A stretch of 64,000 nucleotides of DNA, from the NCBI GenBank assembly GCA_004298505.1, contig SCRO01000046.1:23589-87588 (forward strand), in the 5' to 3' direction. The notes under the pieces are model-generated. The model worked only from the letters and a program-made list of their open reading frames with translations, was not told the DNA's origin and ran no database searches. Shown in pieces: positions 41,877-50,227 of this stretch (the stretch's first letter is position 1; each line of letters opens with the position of its first letter). The DNA is from Rhodanobacter sp. Its GTDB lineage: Bacteria; Pseudomonadota; Gammaproteobacteria; Xanthomonadales; Rhodanobacteraceae. The position numbers were made by a program, and so were the translations under genes.

Positions 41877-42129
41877 TGGGTTCTACAATTGATGAAGCTC
41901 ATGGCACGTCCCCTAGCGACACCGATGCGCCGGTGCATGGCTTCGCTGTGCTGGCATGCCGGGCATCTCCCCCTACGTGCAGGTTGATCGACGTGGGGTC
42001 TCGAAAAAGGAGGCTTACGTCAGCAGGGTCACCGGCAAGATCTTCTGGTTATCGAGAAGCACCGATAATGGTCAAGCAATCAGGAGCTTGCTCCCGTCAC
42101 CCGGCGCACCAAAAGAGAGGGTGCCCGAT
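41877..42129. other. Unassigned, less GC-rich stretch
   Basis: No gene recognised. The frame from 41956 is open but unlike any family I know until the beta-barrel fragment at 42130. It may be further decayed sequence. Confidence 0.3.
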
Positions 42130-42372
42130 CACGCCGGTTATCGCGACCAGCGCATCCTCGGCTTCGAGGTGGGTTACACCGACCTCGGCAGTGTAAGTGC
42201 GGGCGACAAGTTCGGCGACCACGTCAAAGTGTCGGGTGACGGAGGGACGTTCGGTCTCAATGGCCACTTCAACCCAACCCAGCATGGGTACATCTCCTCG
42301 CATGTCGGTGGCTTCCTGTGGAAGCTGCATGGCAAGGCGCGCCTCGTGTACAACGACAACACCTCCGATAGC
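42130..42372 (+). pseudogene. Outer-membrane beta-barrel (Ax21/OmpA-like) fragment
   Basis: Within the ORF 41956-42405, the part HAGYRDQRILGFEVGYTDLG, VKVSGDGGTFGLNGHFNPTQ and YISSHVGGFLWKLHGKARL looks like strands of the Ax21/OmpA-like small barrel family common in Xanthomonadales. The signal peptide and C-terminal strands are missing. It runs straight into the cupin reading frame, so it is truncated. Confidence 0.5.
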
Positions 42373-42377
42373 GCAAG

Positions 42378-42746
42378 ATGCTCGAACGCGACGGCGACGA
42401 GGTAGTCCGCGCCACCTCCATCGTGTGCTACGCAGCGGGTTCGCGCTTCACCCGCCATGTGCATGAGCTGGGTGAAGAACTGTTCATGCTGGATGGGGAG
42501 TTCCGCACCGAGCACACCGCGCTGGTGCGCTGGGCGCTGGCAACGTATTTCAATCCTCACCGCTATTACGGGGGTGAAGAGATCCTGGTGGTCGAAGGCG
42601 TGTTCGAGGACGAGCATGGCCGCAATCCGGCCGGCAGCTGGATCCGCAGCCCTCACCTTGGCCAGCACCAGCCCTTCAGTCGCGAAGGCTGCATCATCCT
42701 GGTCAAGACCGGGCACCTCGTTACCGAGGCCGAGGTAGCCCCATGA
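42378..42746 (+). pseudogene. ChrR-like cupin, chimeric or rearranged
   Basis: 122-aa ORF. LERDGDEVVRATSIVCYAAGSRFTRHVHELGEELFMLDGEF is one cupin motif. About 30 residues later YYGGEEILVVEGVFEDEHGRNPAGSWIRSP repeats the same strand pattern. A normal ChrR-type cupin has this GGEE/GxFxDExG unit once. This looks like two partial copies joined, or a duplicated middle. The start at 42378 lacks a clear ribosome-binding site. Expression is doubtful. Confidence 0.45.
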
Positions 42747-42770
42747 GTGTAGAGCGTAACCGGGTCACCC

Positions 42771-43356
42771 AGGCATGACGGGGCTTGGGCAAGTGCCATT
42801 CGGGTCAGAGACAATTTCTGCACGCGCGTACCCTGCAGCAGTAACATGGGCGGGTCGTTGGCGTGCACGAAGGTCATGGGGTCGGCGCGTTGTTGTTGGG
42901 CGGGTTGCTTGCCGAAGAGGTGGCGTATGCCGGTCTCTGTCTTCCTCACAGGCACGAAATCGTAGACGCCGGCCAGGCCGATGAAGCCGGCCAGATCGTG
43001 CAGCGACAGGCCATCGGCGGCGAGCATGACGGATCGGTAGCGAGTAGGCCGGCAATCTGACCACCGGAAGAGTGGCCCATCCCAAAGAGGTTTCGTGGAT
43101 CACCGCCCAGCTCGGTGGCGTGTCGATGCGACCAGGCCAGCGCGCGTGCCGCGTCCTGCATGAACCCGTCCAGAAGACGCACCCGTGGATACTTGCGATA
43201 GTCCGGAATCACGGTGACGACGCCATGCGCGGCCAGCGTGGTGCCGACGAACCGGTACCACTGGCGCTTGCCATGCGTCCAGTCGCCACCGTAGAAAAAC
43301 ACCACCACTGGAGCCTGTCGCGCATGCAGGGTAGGCAAACGAGTCTCCCTGATCAT
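42771..43356 (-). pseudogene. Frameshifted alpha/beta hydrolase (carboxylesterase)
   Basis: The first frame from about 43356 reads PVVVFFYGGDWTHGKRQWYRF, PDYRKYPRVRLLDGFMQDAARAL and GDPRNLFGMGHSSGGQIAGLLATDP (nucleophile elbow GHSSGG). Near 43025 the homology jumps to another frame: LAADGLSLHDLAGFIGLAGVYDFVPV and FVHANDPPMLLLQGT. The C-terminal His-containing end is missing and the N-terminus is short. The gene is broken by a frameshift and a truncation. Confidence 0.7.
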
Positions 43357-43563
43357 GGGTGTTCGAGGGGCGGGCAAGTGGGTGCGTGTAGCGACAAAGT
43401 GGCAACGGGCGATGCTACCGGTCGGATAACAAATCTGATTTCGAGCAGGCGCAAGGCATGAGGCCAGCGGAACCCGGAGGCCCTGGCTGCGCACCCCCAT
43501 CGACATCATTATGACGACAGACGTGCCATGATTTCCATTTCCCGTTCCCCAAGGAGCTCTACC

Positions 43564-44535
43564 ATGCAATATCGTCGCGTTGGTACATCCGGCCTGCAAC
43601 TTTCCACGCTTTCCTTCGGCGCCTGGGTCACGTTCGGCAAGCAGGTGGGGCGGGGACAGGCGCGCGACATGCTGGCGTTGGCGCACGAGCGTGGAGTAAA
43701 TTACTTCGACAACGCCGAGACCTACAACAACGGCGTGGCCGAGCAGGTGATGGGCGATGTGCTGGCAGACCTGCGCTTCCCGCGCGACAGCTACTGTGTC
43801 TCCAGCAAGGTTTTCTATGGCGCCGTCGACGATCCCCTGCCGACCCAACGCGGGCTGTCGCGCAAGCATGTGACGGAGGCCTGTCACCAGGCGCTGCAGC
43901 GGCTGCGGGTGGACTATCTGGACCTGTATTTCTGCCATCGGCCCGATCCGGATACGCCGATCGTCGAGACGGTGGCGGCGATGGATACGCTGATCCGCCA
44001 GGGCAAGGTGTTGTACTGGGGCACCAGCGAATGGCCGGCGGCGGCGATCGAGGAGGCACATCGTGTCGCACGCGAAAACTACCTCTACGCACCGGTGGTC
44101 GAACAGCCACAGTACAACTTGCTACATCGTGAGCGGGTGGAAGTGGAGTACGCGCCGTTGTACGAAAAATACGGCATGGGCACCACGATCTGGTCGCCAC
44201 TCGGCTCGGGGCTGTTGAGCGGCAAGTACAACGATGGCATTCCAGCCGACTCGCGATTGGCGCAGCCGGGCTACGAATGGCTGCGCAAGAGTGTGCTGGG
44301 CGAGGGTGACGAACGCCTGGCCAAGGTGCGTGCGTTGCAACCGATCGCGGACGAACTGGGCTCCGGTCTGGCGCAGCTTGCGATCGCCTGGTGCCTGCTC
44401 AATCCGCATGTCTCCACGGTGATGCTCGGCGCCAGCAAACGTGAACAACTGGTACAGAACCTGGATGCACTGGATCTGTCGCCGCGGCTCGACGAGTCGA
44501 TTGCCCGACGCATTCGGCAGGCTGTGGATGGCTGA
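43564..44535 (+). CDS. Aldo/keto reductase (Kv-beta/YghZ type)
   Basis: 323 aa from MQYRRVGTSGLQLSTLSFGAW, with AAGGAG 7 nt upstream. The catalytic tetrad is Asp49, Tyr54, Lys82, His125 (YFDNAETYNN, SSKVFYG, LYFCHRPDPD). The NADPH-binding end VMLGASKREQLVQNLDAL is present. Resemblance is to voltage-gated K-channel beta subunits and to L-glyceraldehyde-3-phosphate reductase. The physiological substrate is unknown. The upstream ORF-track extension (43528) contains a heptamer scrap (TTTCCCGTTCCCC). Confidence 0.9.
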   Translation: MQYRRVGTSGLQLSTLSFGAWVTFGKQVGRGQARDMLALAHERGVNYFDNAETYNNGVAEQVMGDVLADLRFPRDSYCVSSKVFYGAVDDPLPTQRGLSRKHVTEACHQALQRLRVDYLDLYFCHRPDPDTPIVETVAAMDTLIRQGKVLYWGTSEWPAAAIEEAHRVARENYLYAPVVEQPQYNLLHRERVEVEYAPLYEKYGMGTTIWSPLGSGLLSGKYNDGIPADSRLAQPGYEWLRKSVLGEGDERLAKVRALQPIADELGSGLAQLAIAWCLLNPHVSTVMLGASKREQLVQNLDALDLSPRLDESIARRIRQAVDG

Positions 44536-44568
44536 GGGGCAAGGTCGACAGGAGGGAGGTTGACACAT

Positions 44569-44587
44569 GAATGAGAATGATTAGTAT
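44569..44587 (+). promoter_or_regulatory. Fur box upstream of hemP
   Basis: GAATGAGAATGATTAGTAT resembles the Fur operator (AATGAGAATNATT half-site pattern). It lies about 32 bp before the hemP start and is followed by a small hairpin, GCAGGT-GTCACTG-ACCTGC. Confidence 0.65.
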
Positions 44588-44619
44588 GCAGGTGTCACTG
44601 ACCTGCGGTGGAAAATCTG

Positions 44620-44829
44620 ATGTCGATCCTCTCCCTGCGCTCACCCGCATACCTGGCGATGCCGCGCCGTGCCGCGCGGACGTTACCACTCCCCATCGCA
44701 CACGTGGCCAGCCGCCGGGTGCCCAGCGAGGTGTTGCTCGACGGGCATCGCGAACTGGTGATCCAGCATCAGGGCAGCGAGTACCACCTGCGTCTGACCC
44801 GCAACGACAAGCTGATCCTGACCAAATAG
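44620..44829 (+). CDS. hemP: Hemin uptake protein HemP
   Basis: 69 aa. The C-terminal half SEVLLDGHRELVIQHQGSEYHLRLTRNDKLILTK is the HemP signature (RxxLxxxxRxxxIxHxGxxYxLRxTrxgKLILTK). In other bacteria this small protein is an iron-regulated activator of haem-uptake genes. No haem receptor follows here. A Fur box stands directly upstream. ATG 44620 is chosen; 44608 is possible. Confidence 0.85.
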   Translation: MSILSLRSPAYLAMPRRAARTLPLPIAHVASRRVPSEVLLDGHRELVIQHQGSEYHLRLTRNDKLILTK

Positions 44830-44831
44830 TG

Positions 44832-45071
44832 ATGGCCACGCGACTCCATAGTGTGGCTTTGCTGCGGCGGGTAGCGGCAGCAATCGCTCTGCCGGGTTGG
44901 CGCTTGCAGACAACCGGCGCGGGCGCGTGGCATCCGGTGAGTGCGCAGATGCTGCGCTGTGGCATGCGTCGCCTGGCTGGTCTACAAATTCTGAGCAGCA
45001 ACACGGAGAGCAATGTGTCGACGTTGAGCCTCCGACTGGTCACCCGGCTCGCCCGCGGCGAGGTGGCCTGA
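44832..45071 (+). CDS. Hypothetical small protein downstream of hemP
   Basis: 79-aa open frame MATRLHSVALLRRVAAAIALPGWRL..., Arg/Leu-rich, starting 2 nt after hemP. No family recognised. The spacing suggests co-transcription, but the composition could equally be a chance ORF. Confidence 0.25.
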   Translation: MATRLHSVALLRRVAAAIALPGWRLQTTGAGAWHPVSAQMLRCGMRRLAGLQILSSNTESNVSTLSLRLVTRLARGEVA

Positions 45072-45117
45072 CGCCGACGCAAGGGTGGCGGATCGGCCTG
45101 CGTCCGTCTGTCCGCAA

Positions 45118-45133
45118 AGTGTCCGCGGACACT
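45118..45133. promoter_or_regulatory. 16-bp palindrome, likely enhancer (UAS) for NtrC-type regulator
   Basis: AGTGTCCGCGGACACT is a perfect 16-bp palindrome 64 bp upstream of the sigma-54 -24 box. A further half site TGTCCGC lies at 45109-45115, 11 bp before the matching half of the palindrome. The position and symmetry fit a binding site for the NtrC-type regulator encoded at 51987. Confidence 0.65.
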
Positions 45134-45197
45134 CGCATGGCGTGGATGAAATCCCGCAAGCTGTTGAATTGCAGTACCTGATTCAGTTTCCGTGGCG

Positions 45198-45213
45198 TGG
45201 CACGCGGATTGCA
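45198..45213 (+). promoter_or_regulatory. Sigma-54 promoter of the ABC export operon
   Basis: TGGCAC-GCGGA-TTGCA is an exact match to the sigma-54 -24/-12 consensus TGGCAC-N5-TTGCA, 44 bp before the adaptor gene start. Confidence 0.85.
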
Positions 45214-45257
45214 GAGCCTCGTGTGTAACCGCATGGCATGCGGTCAGGGACGGCACG

Positions 45258-46529
45258 ATGATCCGCGATACCTCCGCAACCGACCGCCTGGTCGAGGTCA
45301 AGCCCAATCGCAAGCGACAGCTGATCCTGGCCGGTATCGGCGTTGTCGTCGTGGCCCTGCTGGTATGGCTGGCGCCGAGGATCGGCCGGCTGTTCTCGGC
45401 CTCCGGCTCGGTGAGCGCATCGCGCCTGTCGTTCGCCACCGTCGAGCGCGGGCCGTTCGTGCGCGACATCGCCGCCGAGGGCAAGGTGGTCGCCGCGGTC
45501 AGCCCCACCTTGTACGCCACCTCCGGCGGTGCGGTCACCCTCAAGGTGCACGCCGGCGACACGGTGACCAAGGGCCAGGTGCTGGCCACCATCGACAGCC
45601 CCGAGCTGACCAACAAGCTGGCGCAGGAGCAGAGCAACGCCGACGCGATGCAGGTCGATTACCTGCGCGCGCAGGTGGATGCGCGCAAGCAGCGTTCGGC
45701 GCTGCAGAAGGCCTACGACAACGCCAAGATCGACCAGCAGACGGCCGAACGCGACCTGGCCCGCTACGCAAAAGCCTTTCACGAGGGTGCCGTGCCGAGC
45801 ATGGACGTCGACCGCGCCAAGGACACCCTGGACAAGGCCAACATCGCTGTCGCGCATGCACGCAGTGATCTGGGCATGGACAACGCCAGCCTCAATTTCG
45901 ACATCCAGTCGAAAAAGCTGGCACACGATCGCCAGCTGCTGCTGGTGGGCGACCTCAAGCGCCAGGTCGATGACCTCAACGTGAAGTCGCCGGTGGATGG
46001 CCAGGTCGGCCAGCTGTTCATCGCCGAAAAGGCCACCGTCGCCAAGGACGCCAAGCTGCTCAGCGTGATCGACCTGTCGGCGTTGCAGGTGGAAATGCAG
46101 GTGCCGGAAAGCTTCGCGCGCGATCTTGGCATCGGCATGACCGGCGAGATCAGTGGCAACGGCCATACCTGGAAGGGCATCGTCAGTGCAATTTCGCCCG
46201 AAGTGGTCAACGGCCAGGTCGCCGCCCGCCTGCGCTTCGATGGCAGCACGCCCAAACAGCTGCGCCAGAACCAGCGCCTGTCGGTACGCGTGCTGCTGGA
46301 CAAGCGCAGCAACGTGCTGACCGTGCAGCGCGGCTCCTTCGTCGACGAATCCGGCGGCAGCTATGCCTACGTGGTACGCGACGGCATCGCGACCAAGACC
46401 CCGATCCGCGTCGGCGCCTCCAGCATCGACAAGGTGGAGATTCTCGAAGGCCTGAAGGAAGGCGACAAGATCGTGATTTCCGGGACCGACAATTTCAAGG
46501 GCACGGCGAAGGTCGCGATCAGTAACTGA
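45258..46529 (+). CDS. HlyD/MacA-type periplasmic adaptor
   Basis: 423 aa from MIRDTSATDRLVEVKPN, with AGGGA upstream. One N-terminal membrane helix (about 21-39), a lipoyl-type half (AVTLKVHAGDTVTKGQVLATIDSPEL), a long alpha-hairpin (about 115-230), the second lipoyl half (VKSPVDGQVGQLFIAEKATV), then beta-barrel and membrane-proximal domains. It links an inner-membrane ABC exporter to an outer-membrane channel. First gene of the sigma-54 operon; the outer-membrane factor is not in the window. The substrate is unknown. Confidence 0.9.
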   Translation: MIRDTSATDRLVEVKPNRKRQLILAGIGVVVVALLVWLAPRIGRLFSASGSVSASRLSFATVERGPFVRDIAAEGKVVAAVSPTLYATSGGAVTLKVHAGDTVTKGQVLATIDSPELTNKLAQEQSNADAMQVDYLRAQVDARKQRSALQKAYDNAKIDQQTAERDLARYAKAFHEGAVPSMDVDRAKDTLDKANIAVAHARSDLGMDNASLNFDIQSKKLAHDRQLLLVGDLKRQVDDLNVKSPVDGQVGQLFIAEKATVAKDAKLLSVIDLSALQVEMQVPESFARDLGIGMTGEISGNGHTWKGIVSAISPEVVNGQVAARLRFDGSTPKQLRQNQRLSVRVLLDKRSNVLTVQRGSFVDESGGSYAYVVRDGIATKTPIRVGASSIDKVEILEGLKEGDKIVISGTDNFKGTAKVAISN

Positions 46530-46534
46530 CTGCC

Positions 46535-46617
46535 GGGAATGGGTAATGGGTAATGGGTAAGGCGAAAGGCATGCGGCCCAGGGCTTTTAACTATTCTCCA
46601 TTCCCTATTCCCACTCC
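46535..46617. repeat. Heptamer inverted repeat between adaptor and ATPase genes
   Basis: The left arm, GGGAATGGGTAATGGGTAAT... (46535-46560), pairs with the right arm, CTATTCTCCATTCCCTATTC... (46591-46617), across 30 nt. GGGAATG/GGGTAAT subtype of the family. Confidence 0.85.
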
Positions 46618-46673
46618 ATCGAACCACACATTCCGAACCACTGTGCACTTCAACGACAACGAGTAACCACGCT

Positions 46674-47393
46674 ATGTTGAAAATGACTCACCTGTCCAAG
46701 GTCTACCGCACCGAAGTGGTGGAAACCTATGCGTTGCGCGATTTCAACATCGACGTGAAAGAGGGCGAGTTCGTCGCCGTGACCGGCCCGTCCGGTTCGG
46801 GCAAGACCACCTTCCTGACCATCGCCGGCCTGCTGGAGACTTTTTCCGGTGGCGAATACCACCTCGACGGCATTGAGGTGAGCAACCTCAACGACAACGC
46901 GCGCTCGAAGATCCGCAACGAGAAGATCGGCTTCATCTTCCAGGCGTTCAACCTGATTCCCGACCTCAACGTGTTCGACAACATCGAGGTGCCGCTGCGC
47001 TACCGCGGCATGAAGGGTGCCGAGCGCAAGCAGCGCATCATGGAATCGCTGGAGCGCGTCGGCCTGGTCTCGCGCGCCAAGCACTACCCGGCCGAACTCT
47101 CCGGCGGCCAGCAGCAACGCGTGGCGATCGCCCGCGCGCTGGCCGGCGGCCCGCGCCTGTTGCTGGCCGATGAACCGACCGGCAACCTCGACACCCAGAT
47201 GGCGCGCAGCGTGCTGGAGTTGATCGAGGACATCCACCGCGACGGCGCCACCATCGTGATGGTCACGCACGACCCGGAACTGGCCGCCCGCGCCCAGCGC
47301 AACGTGCACATCATCGACGGCCAGGTGGTCGATCTGGCGGAGGAGCCGCGCTTCCACACGCACGCCGATGCAGCCGCGCAAACCCACCCCTGA
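46674..47393 (+). CDS. ABC transporter ATPase (MacB/LolD type)
   Basis: 239 aa. Walker A GPSGSGKTT (38-46), Q-loop FQAFNLIPDLNV, signature [15 protein letters not shown], Walker B LLLADEPTGNLD and H-loop VTHD. It belongs to the MacB/LolD/FtsE type and pairs with FtsX-like permeases downstream. A short His/Ala tail follows. Shine-Dalgarno is weak. Confidence 0.95.
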   Translation: MLKMTHLSKVYRTEVVETYALRDFNIDVKEGEFVAVTGPSGSGKTTFLTIAGLLETFSGGEYHLDGIEVSNLNDNARSKIRNEKIGFIFQAFNLIPDLNVFDNIEVPLRYRGMKGAERKQRIMESLERVGLVSRAKHYPAELSGGQQQRVAIARALAGGPRLLLADEPTGNLDTQMARSVLELIEDIHRDGATIVMVTHDPELAARAQRNVHIIDGQVVDLAEEPRFHTHADAAAQTHP

Positions 47394-47404
47394 TCCGTGC
47401 GTTG

Positions 47405-47504
47405 TTGTAGGAGCGCACCCTGTCCACAAGGGACTTCCTGCGGTCGTGCGCGAATGCTTTTCGGTGATGTGGCAAAAGCTCGCGCACAGGGTGCGCTCCT
47501 ACAA
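47405..47504. repeat. REP-like element with perfect 19-bp GTAGGAGC arms
   Basis: TTGTAGGAGCGCACCCTGT (47405-47423) and its exact reverse complement (47486-47504) flank 62 nt. The interior pairs partly as well (TGCTTTT with AAAAGC). It sits between the ATPase and permease genes and shares the outer motif and the ATGCTTTT interior with the sucC-sucD element. Confidence 0.9.
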
Positions 47505-47539
47505 ATTTGCTGACGAACACCACTGCACAGGTATTTCGA

Positions 47540-48850
47540 ATGTTCGCTTATTACCTCCAACTCGGCCTGCGCAGCCTGCGCCGCAATCCGGCGCTGACCG
47601 CCCTGATGGTGATTGCGATCGGCTTCGGCGTGGCCGCGTCGATGACCACCTATGCGGTGTTCCGGGCGGTGTCGGGTGATCCGATCCCGTGGAAGTCGGG
47701 TCAGTTGTTCGTGCCGCAGATCGACAGCTGGGGCCCGGGTCAGGGTCGTCAGGCCGGCGATCTGCCGGATGCGTTGAGCTATACCGATGCGATGGCGCTG
47801 ATGCGGGCACACGTCGCTCATCGGCAAACCGTGATCTATCCGGTGGGCTTGTCGTTGATTCCGACCGGGCAGACCGCCAAACCCATTGCGGCGCACGGCT
47901 ACGCCACCTATACCGACTTTTTCAGCATGTTCGACGTGCCGTTCCTGTACGGCAGCAGCTGGCCGGTGTCGGACGATACCGGGCGCGGCAATGCCGTGGT
48001 GATTACCCGCAAGCTCAATCAGCGCCTGTTCGGTGGCGCCGACAGTGTCGGCAAGGTGATCAACCTGGACGGTAGCGACTACCGCGTGAGTGGCGTGATC
48101 CGGGACTGGAATCCCAAGCCGCGCTTCTTCGACGTGGCCAATGGCAGCGGGTTCGGTGGCGAAGCAGACTTCTATATGCCGTTCACACGCGCCATCGATT
48201 TGCAGATCGGTACCGACGGCAACAACAACTGCACCAAGGTGGCGGCTGCCGGCTGGGACGGCTGGCTGCATTCGAGTTGCGTGTGGATCGCGTATTGGGT
48301 GGAGTTGCCGACGGCCGCGGCGGTCGCGCGCTATCGCGACTATCTCAAGGGCTACGCCGCCGATCAGCGCAAGTCGGGTCGTTTCGACTGGACTCCAGCG
48401 GTGCGATTGAGCGATGTATCGCAATGGCTAAACCTCCAACACGTGGTGCCGCCGGAGACGCGAGTATCGATGCTTATCTCGCTGGGCTTCCTGGTGGTGT
48501 GCCTGGTCAACACGATCGGCCTGCTGCTGGCCAAGTTCATGCGCCGTGCACCGGAGATCGGCGTGCGTCGCGCATTGGGGGCGTCGCGGCGCGAAATCTA
48601 CAAGCAGTTTTTGCTGGAGGCGGCTGCCGTGGGGCTTGCCGGCGGTGTTCTGGGTCTGTTGCTGACAGGCGTCGGCATGCTGGGCGTGGGGCTGGTATTC
48701 GAAGCGGACGTCGCCCGACTGGCGCACATGAACCTGTCGCTGGTGATGCTGACTGTGCTGGTGGCCGTGGTCGCCACGCTGCTGGCGGCGCTCTACCCGA
48801 CCTGGCGCGCGGCCAGCGTGCAGCCGGCCTGGCAGCTGAAGTCCAACTGA
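47540..48850 (+). CDS. MacB-like ABC permease 1
   Basis: 436 aa from MFAYYLQLGLRSLRRNPALTAL. MacB/FtsX topology: one N-terminal helix, a large periplasmic domain (about 45-310), then three C-terminal helices with the GVRRALGASRREIYKQFLLEAA coupling loop. Partner of the ATPase at 46674 and of permease 2. The ORF-track start at 47507 reads out of the repeat element. AGG upstream. Confidence 0.92.
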   Translation: MFAYYLQLGLRSLRRNPALTALMVIAIGFGVAASMTTYAVFRAVSGDPIPWKSGQLFVPQIDSWGPGQGRQAGDLPDALSYTDAMALMRAHVAHRQTVIYPVGLSLIPTGQTAKPIAAHGYATYTDFFSMFDVPFLYGSSWPVSDDTGRGNAVVITRKLNQRLFGGADSVGKVINLDGSDYRVSGVIRDWNPKPRFFDVANGSGFGGEADFYMPFTRAIDLQIGTDGNNNCTKVAAAGWDGWLHSSCVWIAYWVELPTAAAVARYRDYLKGYAADQRKSGRFDWTPAVRLSDVSQWLNLQHVVPPETRVSMLISLGFLVVCLVNTIGLLLAKFMRRAPEIGVRRALGASRREIYKQFLLEAAAVGLAGGVLGLLLTGVGMLGVGLVFEADVARLAHMNLSLVMLTVLVAVVATLLAALYPTWRAASVQPAWQLKSN

Positions 48851-48867
48851 CAGCGAGGAGATCGACC

Positions 48868-50091
48868 GTGCAGATCAAACCGATTCTCACCGCCCTGCGC
48901 CATCACAAGGCCGGCACCGTATTGATCGTGGTGCAGATCGCGCTGACCTTGGCGATCGTCTGCAACGCGCTGTTCATCATCCATCAGCGCGTGGCACAAC
49001 TGTCACAACCCAGTGGCCTTGAAGAGGCGAACCTTATCCGCATCCAGAACCAGTGGGTAGGCAAAGCCGACGACAAGGCCTACGGCTCATTGATGGCAAC
49101 CGATCTGGCTACCTTGCGAAGGCTGCCCGGTGTCGCCGATGCCTATGCCACCAACTCGGTGCCTTTGAGTGGTGGTGGCTGGTCGATGTCGCTGCGGCTC
49201 AAGGCTGATCAATCGGCACCGAGCGCGCAGACGGCCATCTATTTTTCGGACGACCACACGCTCTCCACGCTGGGCCTGAAACTGGTGGCAGGGCGCAACT
49301 TTCGCGCTGACGACATCCGCCCGATGAGTGCCAAGGACGATCTCCTGCACCCGGCGGTAATCATCGTCACCCGCACGTTGGCCGACAAGCTGTTTCCGAC
49401 CTCCACGGCCGTGGGAAAGACGGTCTACCTGGCCAACCACGTCAGCACCATCATCGGTGTGGTCGAGCGCATGCAAACTCCCTGGTTGGGCATGAGCTGG
49501 GGCAGCGCCGCATCGACATTGGTGCCATTTCGGCTGCTCACCGATGGCACTAATTACGTGATCCGTACCCAACCCGGGCAGCTCGACAGGGTGCGGCGCA
49601 GCGCACCGGAGGCCTTGTTTGCGCAGAACCGGATGCGGGTGATCCCTGACCAGCATGGGGTGGAGACGTTCCGGCAGATCCGCGCCGATGCCTATGCCAG
49701 CGATCGCGGCATGGCGATTCTGATGGCGGTGATCTGCGTCATGCTGCTGGCGATTACCGCCGCGGGCATTGTCGGCTTGACCAGCTTCTGGGTCGGTCAG
49801 CGGCGCAAGCAGATCGGCGTGCGCCGTGCGCTCGGCGCCACCCGCGGCGACATCCTCAGTTACTTCCTCACCGAAAACCTGCTCATCGGCATGGGCGGGG
49901 TGTTGCTTGGTATCGCCCTGGCGATCGGCCTGAACCTGTGGATGGTGACCCGCTTCGAGATGCAGCACCTGTCGCTGTGGTACGTGCTGGCCGGTGCCGT
50001 CGCGCTGCTGCTGCTCGGTCAGGGCGCGGTGCTGGCGCCCGCGCTGCGTGCGTCGCGGGTGCCGCCGGTAGAAGCGACGAGGTCCGTGTGA
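48868..50091 (+). CDS. MacB-like ABC permease 2
   Basis: 407 aa from GTG 48868, with GAGGAG upstream. Same topology: N-terminal helix (TVLIVVQIALTLAIVCNALFI), periplasmic domain, three C-terminal helices with GVRRALGATRGDILSYFLTEN. The two permeases probably form a heterodimer. The ORF-track start at 48277 lies far inside permease 1 in another frame and is rejected. Confidence 0.92.
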   Translation: MQIKPILTALRHHKAGTVLIVVQIALTLAIVCNALFIIHQRVAQLSQPSGLEEANLIRIQNQWVGKADDKAYGSLMATDLATLRRLPGVADAYATNSVPLSGGGWSMSLRLKADQSAPSAQTAIYFSDDHTLSTLGLKLVAGRNFRADDIRPMSAKDDLLHPAVIIVTRTLADKLFPTSTAVGKTVYLANHVSTIIGVVERMQTPWLGMSWGSAASTLVPFRLLTDGTNYVIRTQPGQLDRVRRSAPEALFAQNRMRVIPDQHGVETFRQIRADAYASDRGMAILMAVICVMLLAITAAGIVGLTSFWVGQRRKQIGVRRALGATRGDILSYFLTENLLIGMGGVLLGIALAIGLNLWMVTRFEMQHLSLWYVLAGAVALLLLGQGAVLAPALRASRVPPVEATRSV

Positions 50092-50227
50092 TGCCGAAAA
50101 ACCGGCCACAGCCACGCAGGGTGGCCACTGCCCGCCGCGCCACCTCACCAGGCCAAGGCTTTTTCATGGGACGAGCGGATGGCGGACGGTGCCCGCCCTG
50201 CGACGGCGACGTTTTGGAGGGGACGTG

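Noticed and set aside
42946-44061. 371-aa minus ORF as an intact hydrolase
   Set aside because: Only its C-terminal half is hydrolase-like, the rest is antisense to the aldo/keto reductase, and the homology shifts frame near 43025.
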